39,366 nucleotides of DNA from Bacteroidaceae bacterium (GTDB taxonomy: Bacteria; Bacteroidota; Bacteroidia; Bacteroidales; Bacteroidaceae), in the NCBI GenBank assembly GCA_021443335.1, contig JABUUE010000004.1, positions 1 to 39,366 of the forward strand. Reading direction: 5' to 3'. The notes below the pieces were generated by a model that searched no databases, was not told the DNA's origin, and saw nothing but the letters and a program-made list of their open reading frames with translations. The position numbers were made by a program, and so were the translations under genes. Positions 15,501-25,632 of the stretch are shown here, piece by piece. Each line of letters begins with the position of its first letter. The stretch's first letter is position 1.

Positions 15501-15557
15501 TTATTTACTATTGGACTATTTACTATTGGACTATTTATTATTGGACTATTTACTATT
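15501..15557. repeat. 15-bp tandem repeat CTATTTACTATTGGA (3 full copies + degenerate copies) abutting the serS start codon
   Basis: 15501-15515, 15516-15530, 15531-15545, then ctatttactatt...ctattggg. Confidence 0.93.
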
Positions 15558-15636
15558 TTCTATTGGGCTATTTTCCACAAACTTTCGCACGTTCAATTGG
15601 AATTCAATGTTTATTGAACATTTGCGAGACACGAAT

Positions 15637-17673
15637 CTAATATTTGTTGTTCTCTTTAATTATTCCGTGACGGTAAGCATATAACAGTGTTTTGAGGTCA
15701 TCTATTTGTTGTCTCAATATCTGTCCTTGGTCGGTATCGGCAACAAGCAGACGCTTTCCGGACATTTCAACAATCTGCCTCATAGATTTAATATCTGTAC
15801 CTCTTGCCACAGCATCTTCTGTGGAAGTGAAAGCCTCATGCTGTACAAGTTCAAATCCGCGAGAGTGATAAACAAGCGTATAGCCTGCAATACCGGTTTC
15901 CTTGTGATAAGGCTCTGAGAATCCGCCGTCGATAACCATCAACGAACCGTCAGCCTTCACGGGGTTTTCACCCTTATTCACATGTACTGGTACATGTCCA
16001 TTTATAATATGACGATGTTCGCCTGTAACACCGAAGGCGTCAAGAATATTTTGACAGACATCCTTATCGTTGCGAAGGGTAAAGTAATGTCCCTTGTCTT
16101 CTTTCCATGTATCCTTATCTTTCAGGAAATAGCGTTCAAAAGTAGCCATCTTGCTCTTGTTGAACAAAGTGGAATCCTTGCCGCTCCAAAGGTAAAGGAA
16201 ATAGTCTATGGCATCTTGCTTGTTTTGCTTTGGAGTGTCATTATTAAACGCCGCACGGATGACAAGTCCTGTATGGTGAAGGAGTTCCTTGCCACTATAT
16301 TTCTTCCCATTAGGCAGCAGAACCTCTTTCATTGTACCATCAGCATTCAGCGGGATGGCAGCATGATAAAGAAGGTTATTGTTGATGACGGAGTACATAC
16401 ATCCATGAGAGAGAAGCAAGCGAATATGCTTATGCAGTTTCTCGCTGACACGGAAAGAATGGTGCAGACGACGCATCAAATCACACTCTTCCTCCGTAAG
16501 TTCTGTTGGATTGGCAGGGTCAATCGTTGGGAAATTGAAGCTGTTCATCTCGTAATTGCAGATTTCAGAATCGCCTGAAGCTGACGGCATGCGACAAGTC
16601 TTGGTCTCAAAATCAAGACATGAGAGAAGGTCTCTGTCACTCATCTCCCACTCAGGATGCTTGGCAACTATCTGTGCCTCCACCTTAAACTGGATGATAC
16701 TGATAGCCTTATGCATAAGCCCGGCAAGATGCATTGTCTTCTCGTCAAACTGCGCCTTCTTGTCGTCGTTGGTGATAGGCATAAACTCCTCGCAAGGGTC
16801 GTCGCCATAAGTTTCAAGGGCGAAAGTGGCAAGCGGCACAAGGTTTATTCCATAGCCGTCTTCGAGGGTTTGAAGGTTGGCATAACGCAGAGAAAGACGA
16901 ATGACATTGCAGATGCAAGCATCGTTGCCTGCTGCCGCTCCCATCCACAGGATATCATGATTGCCCCACTGTATATCCCAACTATGATAATTTTTTAGGT
17001 AGTCAAGAATAAGATGCGCACCAGGTCCGCGGTCAAAGATGTCGCCAAGAATGTGTAACGAATCTATTGACAGACGCTGAATGACATTTGATATTGTAAT
17101 GATGAAATCGCTTGCACGACCAGTGGAAATAATCGTATCGATAATCATGTTCACATAAGCCACCTTGTTGTCTTCATTGGTGCGCTCGTGCAAGAGTTCC
17201 TGTATAATGTAAGAGAAATCTTTCGGCAACGCTTTGCGAACCTTTGAGCGAGTGTATTTGCTTGACACCTCAATCAGGATTTGCACAAGCTGATGAAGTG
17301 TGACATGACACCAATCGTCAAAGTCATTCTCCTCATTGCGCACAATCTCAAGCTTCTCTTCCGGGTAATATATCAATGTGCAGAGTTCGCGCTTCTCCGC
17401 CTCTCTCAACTGATTTCCGAAAATCTCGTTAACTTTTCTCTTGATATTTCCCGAAGCATTTTTCAGCACATGCATAAAAGCCTGATGCTCACCGTGAAGG
17501 TCAGCAAGAAAATGCTCCGTACCCTTAGGCAGGTTAAGTATTGCGCTAAGATTGATAATCTCAGTGCTGGCAGCGGCAATCGTTGGAAAAGAATGAGAAA
17601 GCAGCTGCATATATCTCATGTCTTTTTCGATTATTTCTTTCATAGTTTTTAAATCACTCATCTTTGAAATCAT
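15637..17673 (-). CDS. fbp: Fructose-1,6-bisphosphatase class III
   Basis: 678 aa; LADLHGEHQAFMHVLKNASGNIKRKV, HILGDIFDRGPGAHLILDYL, WDIQWGNHDILWMGAAAGNDACI, HIINGHVPVHVNKGENPVKADG. Confidence 0.95.
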   Translation of the reverse strand: MISKMSDLKTMKEIIEKDMRYMQLLSHSFPTIAAASTEIINLSAILNLPKGTEHFLADLHGEHQAFMHVLKNASGNIKRKVNEIFGNQLREAEKRELCTLIYYPEEKLEIVRNEENDFDDWCHVTLHQLVQILIEVSSKYTRSKVRKALPKDFSYIIQELLHERTNEDNKVAYVNMIIDTIISTGRASDFIITISNVIQRLSIDSLHILGDIFDRGPGAHLILDYLKNYHSWDIQWGNHDILWMGAAAGNDACICNVIRLSLRYANLQTLEDGYGINLVPLATFALETYGDDPCEEFMPITNDDKKAQFDEKTMHLAGLMHKAISIIQFKVEAQIVAKHPEWEMSDRDLLSCLDFETKTCRMPSASGDSEICNYEMNSFNFPTIDPANPTELTEEECDLMRRLHHSFRVSEKLHKHIRLLLSHGCMYSVINNNLLYHAAIPLNADGTMKEVLLPNGKKYSGKELLHHTGLVIRAAFNNDTPKQNKQDAIDYFLYLWSGKDSTLFNKSKMATFERYFLKDKDTWKEDKGHYFTLRNDKDVCQNILDAFGVTGEHRHIINGHVPVHVNKGENPVKADGSLMVIDGGFSEPYHKETGIAGYTLVYHSRGFELVQHEAFTSTEDAVARGTDIKSMRQIVEMSGKRLLVADTDQGQILRQQIDDLKTLLYAYRHGIIKENNKY

Positions 17674-17692
17674 TTCATTCCTTTATCAGGGT

Positions 17693-18922
17693 TTATCCCT
17701 GCACTTGCCAAAGCAGCAGTTTGTCTTTTATCTTCCGTGTTATATCATCGTCTAACGGTTCCATTGGCATGAAACCTTCTTCAAGGTTGTAATAGTCTTT
17801 CAATAACTGCATCAGTCTCGCAGTGTCTTGCAAAGCACCCATACGAAGAAGAATGACATTCAATGTGTCTTCATCATAATACGTTGTCTTCAGCGCCTTA
17901 TACAGCTCTATGAGATGTCTCTGCGAAATAGAATTGTGAACAATCTCATGCTTTACGTTCAACAACAGCCTTATGATTAACAAGTCGTTTTCTGTTGCCT
18001 TTTCCTCTTTGCCATAAGCCTCCAAGTCTGATTTGCCCGAAAGCATCTTCACAGAATAAAGAGTATCCACATTCTTTTTTGTGTTATAGACATAATGCAG
18101 TGTGTTATCAGCATAGTCTTTCGCCCCGTTAGGCAGAAAAGGAAGCAAGATTTTGAGAGTACCCTCATACTGGGCATGTAGTATGATACGGCCCAATCCT
18201 GACAAAGGTGCGGCTGAGGAGGAACTGCTATCAGATGGCTCAATAGACGTATAAGACGAATGTTTATTGCCAACATGTTGTTTCTGCATCACCGCCTCTT
18301 TCAGGAGCATAACCTCTTTCTGTTTTTCCTCGTCAGTCATGAACAGATAAGGATTACTGTTTGACAGCGTCTCACATAAAGTAGCATAATCAGAACGCAT
18401 CTGTTCTTCTGAGTAGCCTGGCACAAGAAGCGCATTCGGGATGTTCACCACATGCAGATTCGTCTGGATATTAGTCTCCTGGGGAGAATCCGTCAGTATG
18501 ACATCTGCTTTTTCCACAATCTTTTGCTGATACAATCTGGTTTGTAGGAAGCGTTGCAGTATGTTTGAGTTATGCCATGGCATAAGCAACTTATGAGTGG
18601 AAAGAATCAGTGGCCGTTTGTAAAACTTTTCATTCCAATCCACAATGTCAGCCATAACACTTGACCAGCACGAATGTATGTTGATGATGTCTGGATTCAC
18701 TTCGTCCATTACTTTACAGAAACGGCGCTTGTTTTTCCATCTCACCCATTTGAAATATGACAGATAATGCACCTGAACACCCTCAACCTCAACATCATAT
18801 TCAGGTTTGGGCATCAGCAAGTGAACCTCCAGTTCCTCGTCTGCATCGTTAGCCAATAGTTCAAAATATTCTTTCGGCAAACGAATTGGGTCAAAGTCAT
18901 CTATATAGTGAAGAATCTTCAA
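17693..18922 (-). CDS. GT4-type glycosyltransferase N-terminal-like protein with atypical C-terminal half
   Basis: 409 aa; MKILHYIDDFDPIRLPKEYFELLA..., PDIINIHSCWSSVMADIV, LILSTHKLLMPWH, ADVILTDSPQE; Ser-rich SIEPSDSSSSSAAP; no clear GT4 C-terminal sugar-nucleotide (EX7E-like) motif recognised. Confidence 0.65.
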   Translation of the reverse strand: MKILHYIDDFDPIRLPKEYFELLANDADEELEVHLLMPKPEYDVEVEGVQVHYLSYFKWVRWKNKRRFCKVMDEVNPDIINIHSCWSSVMADIVDWNEKFYKRPLILSTHKLLMPWHNSNILQRFLQTRLYQQKIVEKADVILTDSPQETNIQTNLHVVNIPNALLVPGYSEEQMRSDYATLCETLSNSNPYLFMTDEEKQKEVMLLKEAVMQKQHVGNKHSSYTSIEPSDSSSSSAAPLSGLGRIILHAQYEGTLKILLPFLPNGAKDYADNTLHYVYNTKKNVDTLYSVKMLSGKSDLEAYGKEEKATENDLLIIRLLLNVKHEIVHNSISQRHLIELYKALKTTYYDEDTLNVILLRMGALQDTARLMQLLKDYYNLEEGFMPMEPLDDDITRKIKDKLLLWQVQG

Positions 18923-18934
18923 CTCTGATTTAAT

Positions 18935-20137
18935 TTAATACTTATGACTGATAAATTCCGTTTTATCAGATATCATATACTTTATCTTATATATGAAATG
19001 TTGCCACAGCAGATACAACTCAAAGTGTGTGATGAATTTCGCCTTAAGCTCTACCCTAAACCTTTTCAGCGATTTCTTTGCAAGCCATTCCCTGATGAAC
19101 AAGCCAATAGGTAATGATAGAAAAGATGCGGTAGCTGCTATCCATTGTGAAGTATAAAACGCATAGACAGCCATGAGGATAGCTATCGGGAACGACAGGT
19201 GCAAAACCATCTGGTCAAGGGCCACAAGCATACGATGTTTCCACTTGCGTTGCAGATGCTTGCGAGTCTCATGGAAACAACGATGGAAAAGGTCAAATTC
19301 ATGAGCCGTATATTTGTCTCTTGCACACCATGAATCGGGATGAGTCTCTACAGCCACATTATCTTGTAAAGCATAAGTGTTTACCAAAAATTCATACTCG
19401 CCAAAGGTGTATTTCAGATTACCCGAATATCCTTTGCCATTCATGAACATCGACTTTCGGAACATCAGGTTTCCTCCCGCCGTACTGTAGGCCAGCCCTT
19501 GCTCTGCCTGGCGCAGATTATACAGTTGCCACAGATGTCGCTCAAAGCGTTGGAAGTCAGCATGTCTTTGTTCTCTTGCATTCACGGCATTTTTAAAAGA
19601 GCCGACAGTGAATTTCTCTTTCGCAATAGTTGTATATCCGAGAACAATGTCTTTTCCAAAGCAGTTGCGTGCCATGACGTTCAGCCAATTGTAACTTTTT
19701 GGCTCAACATGACCGTCGGTCAGCATTATCCAATTATATCTCGCTGCCTTGACGCCAAGAGTAACAGCCAACTTCTGCAACCCCATGTAGTGAGAAGAGT
19801 CTGGCACATACGTTGTACGCAGTCTCTCTTTATTAGGCAGTTGCGACAATTGAAACTGATAACTCTCCTCATGTATCTTCTCATTATCCACAACAAGTAT
19901 TACCTCATAGTCCGACTCATACTGCTGGTTCAGAAACGATGACAGTTTCATCAAAACACGTTCCGGATTATCAAACGCAGAAATAATAACACTTATCGAC
20001 GGCATCTTTATGCCATCAGTGCCATTATATTCTCTAACCCTTCGTAACTTTCTGAAATAAGCGGAGCATAGCGGCAGTAATATCACTATCGCTATGCTTG
20101 CTATTATGAGGAATACACTTGTCGTAGTCAATGACAT
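18935..20137 (-). CDS. Glycosyltransferase family 2, membrane-anchored
   Basis: 400 aa; N-terminal TM; SISVIISAFDNPERVLMKLSSFLNQQYESDYEVILVVDN; IMLTDGHVEPKSYNWL; C-terminal hydrophobic segments. Confidence 0.85.
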   Translation of the reverse strand: MSLTTTSVFLIIASIAIVILLPLCSAYFRKLRRVREYNGTDGIKMPSISVIISAFDNPERVLMKLSSFLNQQYESDYEVILVVDNEKIHEESYQFQLSQLPNKERLRTTYVPDSSHYMGLQKLAVTLGVKAARYNWIMLTDGHVEPKSYNWLNVMARNCFGKDIVLGYTTIAKEKFTVGSFKNAVNAREQRHADFQRFERHLWQLYNLRQAEQGLAYSTAGGNLMFRKSMFMNGKGYSGNLKYTFGEYEFLVNTYALQDNVAVETHPDSWCARDKYTAHEFDLFHRCFHETRKHLQRKWKHRMLVALDQMVLHLSFPIAILMAVYAFYTSQWIAATASFLSLPIGLFIREWLAKKSLKRFRVELKAKFITHFELYLLWQHFIYKIKYMISDKTEFISHKY

Positions 20138-20165
20138 ATTTTGGAATATCAGTTAATTAGAAAAT

Positions 20166-21317
20166 CTATAATTCATCGCTTGTCCAGCCTTTCGGGAGTT
20201 GCCTGCAGTTATAGCCAGACGCCATTATCTCGCCATAAGCTCCAGCGGAACGCAAGGCTATTAGATCGCCACGCTTTGTCTTATTAACCTTGCGTGCCTT
20301 GCCAAACACATCTGTAGATTCACAGATAGGTCCGACAACATCATACACTTCCTCCGCCTCGTTGCTCATAATGTTTTCTATCTTATGATAAGCATCATAG
20401 AGCGCAGGACGAATAAGGTCCGTGAAGCCAGCATCGACGATGAGGAATTGTTTTGCCACACCCTGCTTAATATATAATGTGCGAGTGATGAGCGTTCCGC
20501 ATTGAGCCACCACCGAGCGTCCAAGCTCAAAGTGAAGCGTCTGACCGTCGCGGAGTTTCAGGCCATCAGCGTAGGTCTTGAAAAAATCCTTGAAGTTTGG
20601 AACAGGGTTTGCGTCAGGGTCCTGATAATCAACACCTAAGCCGCCACCCACATTTATACTTTGCAAGGTTATTCCTTCTGCCTCGAGTTGGTCCTGAAGT
20701 TCGTTAACACGCTGGCACAACGCAGCGAAGTCATCCATCTCCAATATCTGCGAGCCTATATGGAAATGCAGACCAGTGAAGTTGACGTTTGGCATTTCAT
20801 TGGCTATACGAATAGCCTTTGTCATATCACGCATCGCAATTCCAAATTTGTTTTCAGCAGTTCCTGTAGTGATGTTTGCATGAGTGTGTGCTCCTACCTC
20901 CGGATTAATACGGAAAGCCACATTTGCCTTTGTCTCAAGATTGCCGGCAAGCTCGTTGATAACCTCCAGTTCAGGAAGACTTTCCACATTGAAACATGCA
21001 ATGCTGAGGTTCAGACCAAGTTCTATCTCCCAGTCAGCCTTTGCCACACCGGCGAAGACAATCTTGTTTGCAGGAAATCCCGCAGCCACAGCAGCCTCCA
21101 CCTCTCCACCGCTCACACAGTCTGCTCCCATTCCGCTCTTTGCTATGATACGGAGAAGCTTCGGATTAGCGTTTGCCTTTACTGCGTAGTGAACGCAAAA
21201 GTTATCATATTTCCCTGCTTCTTCGTTGATGTTGTCAAGTGTTGTGCGCAACAAGTCGGCATCGTAGAAGTAAAAGGGAGTGTCTATATTGTTTAGTTGT
21301 TGTGTTGGAAAATTCAT
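20166..21317 (-). CDS. lysA: Diaminopimelate decarboxylase
   Basis: 383 aa; VHYAVKANANPKLLRIIAKSGMGADCVSGGEVEAA, FHIGSQI, NVGGGLGVDY, FELGRSVVAQCG, GPICESTDVF. Confidence 0.95.
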   Translation of the reverse strand: MNFPTQQLNNIDTPFYFYDADLLRTTLDNINEEAGKYDNFCVHYAVKANANPKLLRIIAKSGMGADCVSGGEVEAAVAAGFPANKIVFAGVAKADWEIELGLNLSIACFNVESLPELEVINELAGNLETKANVAFRINPEVGAHTHANITTGTAENKFGIAMRDMTKAIRIANEMPNVNFTGLHFHIGSQILEMDDFAALCQRVNELQDQLEAEGITLQSINVGGGLGVDYQDPDANPVPNFKDFFKTYADGLKLRDGQTLHFELGRSVVAQCGTLITRTLYIKQGVAKQFLIVDAGFTDLIRPALYDAYHKIENIMSNEAEEVYDVVGPICESTDVFGKARKVNKTKRGDLIALRSAGAYGEIMASGYNCRQLPKGWTSDEL

Positions 21318-21356
21318 TGTGTTGATTTTTTGAGTTAGAGTAATCGTTGACTCTGG

Positions 21357-22673
21357 TTATTGGAAGAGTGTAGCACTTAGATTTTGCAACGCACGCTTCT
21401 TGTCTTCTTCCTTGATAAGGAATGAGATGTTGAAATTAGAACCGCCATAAGAAACCATACGAACAGGAATGTCTTTCATCGCATCAGTGGCAAGAGTCTC
21501 GAAACCAATATTATTCCATTCAAGGTCTCCCACAACGCAGATGATACACATGTCCCTGTCAACAGTCACTGTGCCATATTTCTTCAACTCATCGACAATC
21601 TTGTCGAGATTCTTGTTATTGTCAATGCTCATTGACACACCAACCTCACTTGTTGTAATCATGTCAATAGGAGTATTGTAACGCTCAAACGTCTCAAACA
21701 CCTTACGCATAAAGCCCGATGCGAGGAGCATGCGACTGCTCTTTATCTTGATGGCAGTTATGTTGTCCTTGGCGGCAACAGCCTTTATCTTTCCACGTTG
21801 AAGCTCGTTGTTGATTATTGTGCCTGGTGCTTGCGGATCCATTGTGTTTTTCAGACGAACAGGAACACCGGCGAACTTTGCAGGCTGAACACAAGTAGGA
21901 TGCAGAATCTTCGCACCGAAATAAGCCAATTCGGCAGCCTCCTCAAAGTTCAGTTGCGAAACAGCCTCAGTGTTATCCACAAAACGCGGGTCGTTATTGT
22001 GCATGCCGTCGATATCTGTCCATATCACTATCTCTTCTGCCTTTATGGCAGCACCCACAAGCGAGGCAGTATAGTCAGATCCACCACGCAGCAGATTGTC
22101 AATCTCATTGTATGCATTCATACAAATGAAACCCTGTGTGATATAAATCTGGTAGCCCTCGTTTGCTTCAAGAACGCGATGTATGTTTTCTACGATGTAG
22201 TGCATGTCAGGCTCGGCGTTCTTGTCTGTTTTCATGAAGTCAAAAGCAGAGAGAAGCACAGCCTTCACACCACACTCTTTAAGGTAATTGACAACCATAT
22301 TTGTTGACAGAATCTCGCCCTGCGCAACAACTTTCTTCTCCTCGGCACTTGTGAAATGACCTTTTGTGAAAGAGCGGAGATACATGAATCTGTCATGAAG
22401 AACCTCACGAACAGTCTCTTTCATCTCCTCCGTCTTGTACAGCTCGTCAACGTGCTTTGCGTATTTTGTTTCAAGTTGTCGAATAACCTCGTTCGCTCCC
22501 TCTGGGTTGTGATGATATAGATAATTTGATATCTCTATCAGCGAGTTTGTTGTCCCTGACATTGCTGAAAGCACCACAAATGTTGGTTGTCCGCTTTCAG
22601 TGATAATCTTTGACACGCCTTGCATTCTCTCTGCAGAGCCTACACTCGTGCCGCCAAATTTCATTACTTTCAT
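21357..22673 (-). CDS. lysC: Aspartate kinase (monofunctional)
   Basis: 438 aa; MKVMKFGGTSVGSAERM, LLRGGSDYTASLVGAAIKAEEIVIWTDIDGMHNNDPRFV, C-terminal ACT domains. Confidence 0.93.
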   Translation of the reverse strand: MKVMKFGGTSVGSAERMQGVSKIITESGQPTFVVLSAMSGTTNSLIEISNYLYHHNPEGANEVIRQLETKYAKHVDELYKTEEMKETVREVLHDRFMYLRSFTKGHFTSAEEKKVVAQGEILSTNMVVNYLKECGVKAVLLSAFDFMKTDKNAEPDMHYIVENIHRVLEANEGYQIYITQGFICMNAYNEIDNLLRGGSDYTASLVGAAIKAEEIVIWTDIDGMHNNDPRFVDNTEAVSQLNFEEAAELAYFGAKILHPTCVQPAKFAGVPVRLKNTMDPQAPGTIINNELQRGKIKAVAAKDNITAIKIKSSRMLLASGFMRKVFETFERYNTPIDMITTSEVGVSMSIDNNKNLDKIVDELKKYGTVTVDRDMCIICVVGDLEWNNIGFETLATDAMKDIPVRMVSYGGSNFNISFLIKEEDKKRALQNLSATLFQ

Positions 22674-22709
22674 ACGTACGATATATAGTTTTTGGTTGTT
22701 GTCAATCTG

Positions 22710-23411
22710 TTAATTGTCCAGACTTGCTATAATCTCTTTATATTTGTCTGTTACATTCTCAAGTCGGTTATCCTTACACAGATAGACCGTTCCCGGGAAT
22801 GAATTTAGCAGGTTCAAATTATGTGTGGACATGATAATCGATGTTCCCATTGCAGAAATGTCGTGCATCAATGTCGCAATGCCGTTAGCAGTCTCAGGGT
22901 CAAGATTTCCTGTCGGCTCATCAGCAATTATGAGAGCAGGCTTGTTGAGTATGGCACGTGCAATAGCCGCACGCTGCTGCTCGCCACCAGAAAGCTCATG
23001 AGGCATGCGTTCTGCCTTGTCTGCCAGTCCTACCGCCTCAAGCACCTCTGAGATTCTTTGGGCGCAGTCAGCCTTCTTTGTTCCTGTTGCTCGAAGCACG
23101 AAATAAAGGTTCTTATACAGTGTGCGGTCATGGAGCAACTGGAAATCCTGGAACACTATTCCCATCTTCTTACGCAAGTCCGGAATATGACTACGTTTTA
23201 GTTTCATCAGGTTGAAGTCAAAGATGCGAGCCTCCTGTGCGCTTTCAATGTCAAGCTCACAATACAGAGATTTCAGAAGACTCGACTTACCAGTCCCCAC
23301 CTTTCCTATAATATACACAAACTCACCCTCCTTGACCTCGAACGATACATTGTCAAGAATGGGGTCTTCGCCTATGTGTTGAAGAGTAACATCTTTATAG
23401 CTTATCAACAT
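22710..23411 (-). CDS. ftsE: FtsE-like ABC transporter ATP-binding protein
   Basis: ORF 22710..23447; likely start MLISYKDVTLQHIGEDPILDNVSF at 23411; VGTGKSSLLKSLYCELD, LSGGEQQRAAIARAILNKPALIIADEPTGNLD. Confidence 0.8.
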   Translation of the reverse strand: MLISYKDVTLQHIGEDPILDNVSFEVKEGEFVYIIGKVGTGKSSLLKSLYCELDIESAQEARIFDFNLMKLKRSHIPDLRKKMGIVFQDFQLLHDRTLYKNLYFVLRATGTKKADCAQRISEVLEAVGLADKAERMPHELSGGEQQRAAIARAILNKPALIIADEPTGNLDPETANGIATLMHDISAMGTSIIMSTHNLNLLNSFPGTVYLCKDNRLENVTDKYKEIIASLDN

Positions 23412-23478
23412 ATCATTTATATTTTTACACAAGTTTTGCAAGCTCAACCTTTAACACCTATCCTTATAGAACCCACCT

Positions 23479-24090
23479 TTAGTGTTTATGCCAGTTCGGG
23501 TCGTGTCTCACTTGCAGTTCTTTAGCCACATCCTCTATGCGGAGACCTTTGCTTGTCAGCAAGACAATCAGGTGATAGAACATGTCAGAAGCCTCGTATA
23601 TGAGGCGCTCGTTGGTTCCGTTACAAGCCTCTATCACAGCCTCAAGCGCTTCCTCACCCACCTTTTGTGCCATGCGGTTGAGTCCGTCCTTGAAAAGACT
23701 TGTGGTGTATGAACCTTCAGGCATTTCCTTATAGCGTTTCTCGATAAAATCGTTTAGGAAAGAGAGGAAGAGCAGAGGGTTCTTGTCGTTGGTCTCGCCC
23801 CAACAGGTATCTGTTCCTTTATGGCAAGTAGGACCTGCCGGAATAGCTTTCACCAATAGAGTGTCATTGTCGCAGTCTATCTTAATATCCACAAGCGTAA
23901 GGAAATTTCCACTTGTCTCTCCCTTTGTCCACAAACATTTGCGTGAACGGCTCCAGAAAGTCACTTTCTTTGTCTCAAGAGTCTTGTCGTAAGCCTCCTG
24001 ATTCATGTAACCGAGCATCAGCACTGTTTTTGTCTCCGCATCCTGAACGATTGCGGGAACAAGGCCATTCATCTTTTCAAAATCTATCAT
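23479..24090 (-). CDS. hisIE: Bifunctional phosphoribosyl-AMP cyclohydrolase / phosphoribosyl-ATP pyrophosphatase
   Basis: 203 aa; GLVPAIVQDAETKTVLMLGYMNQEAYDKTLET, FWSRSRKCLWTKGETSGNFL, then HisE domain KVGEEALEAVIEA. Confidence 0.96.
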   Translation of the reverse strand: MIDFEKMNGLVPAIVQDAETKTVLMLGYMNQEAYDKTLETKKVTFWSRSRKCLWTKGETSGNFLTLVDIKIDCDNDTLLVKAIPAGPTCHKGTDTCWGETNDKNPLLFLSFLNDFIEKRYKEMPEGSYTTSLFKDGLNRMAQKVGEEALEAVIEACNGTNERLIYEASDMFYHLIVLLTSKGLRIEDVAKELQVRHDPNWHKH

Positions 24091-24132
24091 ATTGCATTTA
24101 TTTGTTAATTCAATCCAAGGGCAAAGCCAAAG

Positions 24133-24894
24133 TCAAAGCCTCACATTTACCCCTTCTGCCTTTAAATATTGTTTCAGCTCAGGTATCGGAATCTCGCCGA
24201 AATGGAAAACGCTGGCTGCCAAAGCCGCGTCTGCCTTACCCTTGTCGAAGACGTCAAGAAAATCCTCTTTTCTGCCTGCGCCGCCACTGGCTATTATCGG
24301 TATTGTCAGTTCCTCCGACAGTCGGCACAAAGCCTCGTTGGCAAAACCTTGTTTCGTACCGTCGTGGTTCATTGAAGTAAAGAGTATCTCCCCTGCTCCA
24401 CGGTCGGTCACCTCCTTTGCCCATTCAAGCAGTTTCCTTTCCGTCTTCAAGCGGCCGCCGTTGAGATAGCACCACCACTCGCCGTCGTCTTCAAGTCGGG
24501 CGTCGATGGCACAAACACACACTTGTGAGCCGAATTTGCCAGTTATCTCATCAATCAATTCAGGACGACGTATAGCTGCCGAATTAACGCTTATCTTGTC
24601 GGCACCAGCATAGAGCAGTCTTTCCACATCTTCAAGAGCATTGATGCCACCGCCAACAGTAAACGGGATATTTATTTCCTCTGCCACACGCGTCACCATT
24701 TCAGCAAATGTCTTACGACCTTCATGACTTGCCGTGATATCCAAGAAGACAAGCTCATCAGCACCTTGCTCGGAATATATCCTGCCTAATTCCACAGGGT
24801 CTCCCGCACTTCGCAGATTCACGAAGTTCGTGCCCTTCACTGTTTCGCCGTCTTTTACATCGAGGCATGGAATAATGCGTTTTGCTAATGACAT
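24133..24894 (-). CDS. hisF: Imidazole glycerol phosphate synthase, cyclase subunit
   Basis: 253 aa; [63 protein letters not shown]. Confidence 0.97.
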   Translation of the reverse strand: MSLAKRIIPCLDVKDGETVKGTNFVNLRSAGDPVELGRIYSEQGADELVFLDITASHEGRKTFAEMVTRVAEEINIPFTVGGGINALEDVERLLYAGADKISVNSAAIRRPELIDEITGKFGSQVCVCAIDARLEDDGEWWCYLNGGRLKTERKLLEWAKEVTDRGAGEILFTSMNHDGTKQGFANEALCRLSEELTIPIIASGGAGRKEDFLDVFDKGKADAALAASVFHFGEIPIPELKQYLKAEGVNVRL

Positions 24895-24897
24895 ATC

Positions 24898-25611
24898 TCA
24901 GACCTTTAACCTTTCTAATATTATTCTTCCCTCATAGAAGGCTTTTCCGAACACTACGGCAGGAATTCCAGCCTCGTCAAGAGCCTCTATGTCAGCATTT
25001 GAAGACACACCGCCAGAGGCTATAAGATGCAACGACGGGAAGCGAGACATAATCTCCTTATACAGTGTGATGGCAGGTCCCGCAAGCGTTCCGTCTTTGG
25101 TTATATCTGTACACAACACATTCCTCACGCCCTTTTCCATATAATAACTTATGAAAGGCATCAGGTCTTCTGCGGAGTCTTCCTTCCAGCCGTTGATACT
25201 CACTTTGCCGTTTCTAACATCAGCACCAAGCACTATCTTGTCTGCGCCGAAGCGTTCTATCGTACGACAGGTGAAGTCGCGGTCGGTAACAGCTATCGAG
25301 CCAAGCGTCACCATCTCTGCACCAGCAGCAAACGCCTTTGCAAGGTCGGCCTCCGATTTTATGCCGCCACCAAAATCCACCACAAGATTTGTCTCGGCGA
25401 CGATGGCTCTCAGCACATCCTCGTTGACAATATGCTTAGCCTTTGCCCCGTCAAGGTCAACCACATGAAGGCGCTTGAACCCGATGCGTTCAAACTCCTT
25501 GGCAACTTCCACAGGGTTTTCGTTGTAAACCGTCTTCTGGTCATAGTCGCCTTTTGTCAGTCTGACGCATTTGCCGTCTATTATGTCTATCGCCGGTATG
25601 AGTTCTATCAT
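24898..25611 (-). CDS. hisA: Phosphoribosylformimino-5-aminoimidazole carboxamide ribotide isomerase
   Basis: 237 aa; MIELIPAIDIIDGKCVRLTKGDYDQKTVY, DFGGGIKSEADL, TDITKDGTLAGP. Confidence 0.97.
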   Translation of the reverse strand: MIELIPAIDIIDGKCVRLTKGDYDQKTVYNENPVEVAKEFERIGFKRLHVVDLDGAKAKHIVNEDVLRAIVAETNLVVDFGGGIKSEADLAKAFAAGAEMVTLGSIAVTDRDFTCRTIERFGADKIVLGADVRNGKVSINGWKEDSAEDLMPFISYYMEKGVRNVLCTDITKDGTLAGPAITLYKEIMSRFPSLHLIASGGVSSNADIEALDEAGIPAVVFGKAFYEGRIILERLKV

Positions 25612-25632
25612 TTCTTAACGATTACTTAACTA

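Noticed and set aside
15417-15617. Plus-strand ORF ending LFTIGLFTIGLFIIGLFTIFYW
   Set aside because: Overlaps the serS 5' end antisense and is extended by the 15-bp repeat array; not a plausible gene.
23479-24090. HisI-HisE fusion as a novelty
   Set aside because: Common bifunctional arrangement in bacteria.
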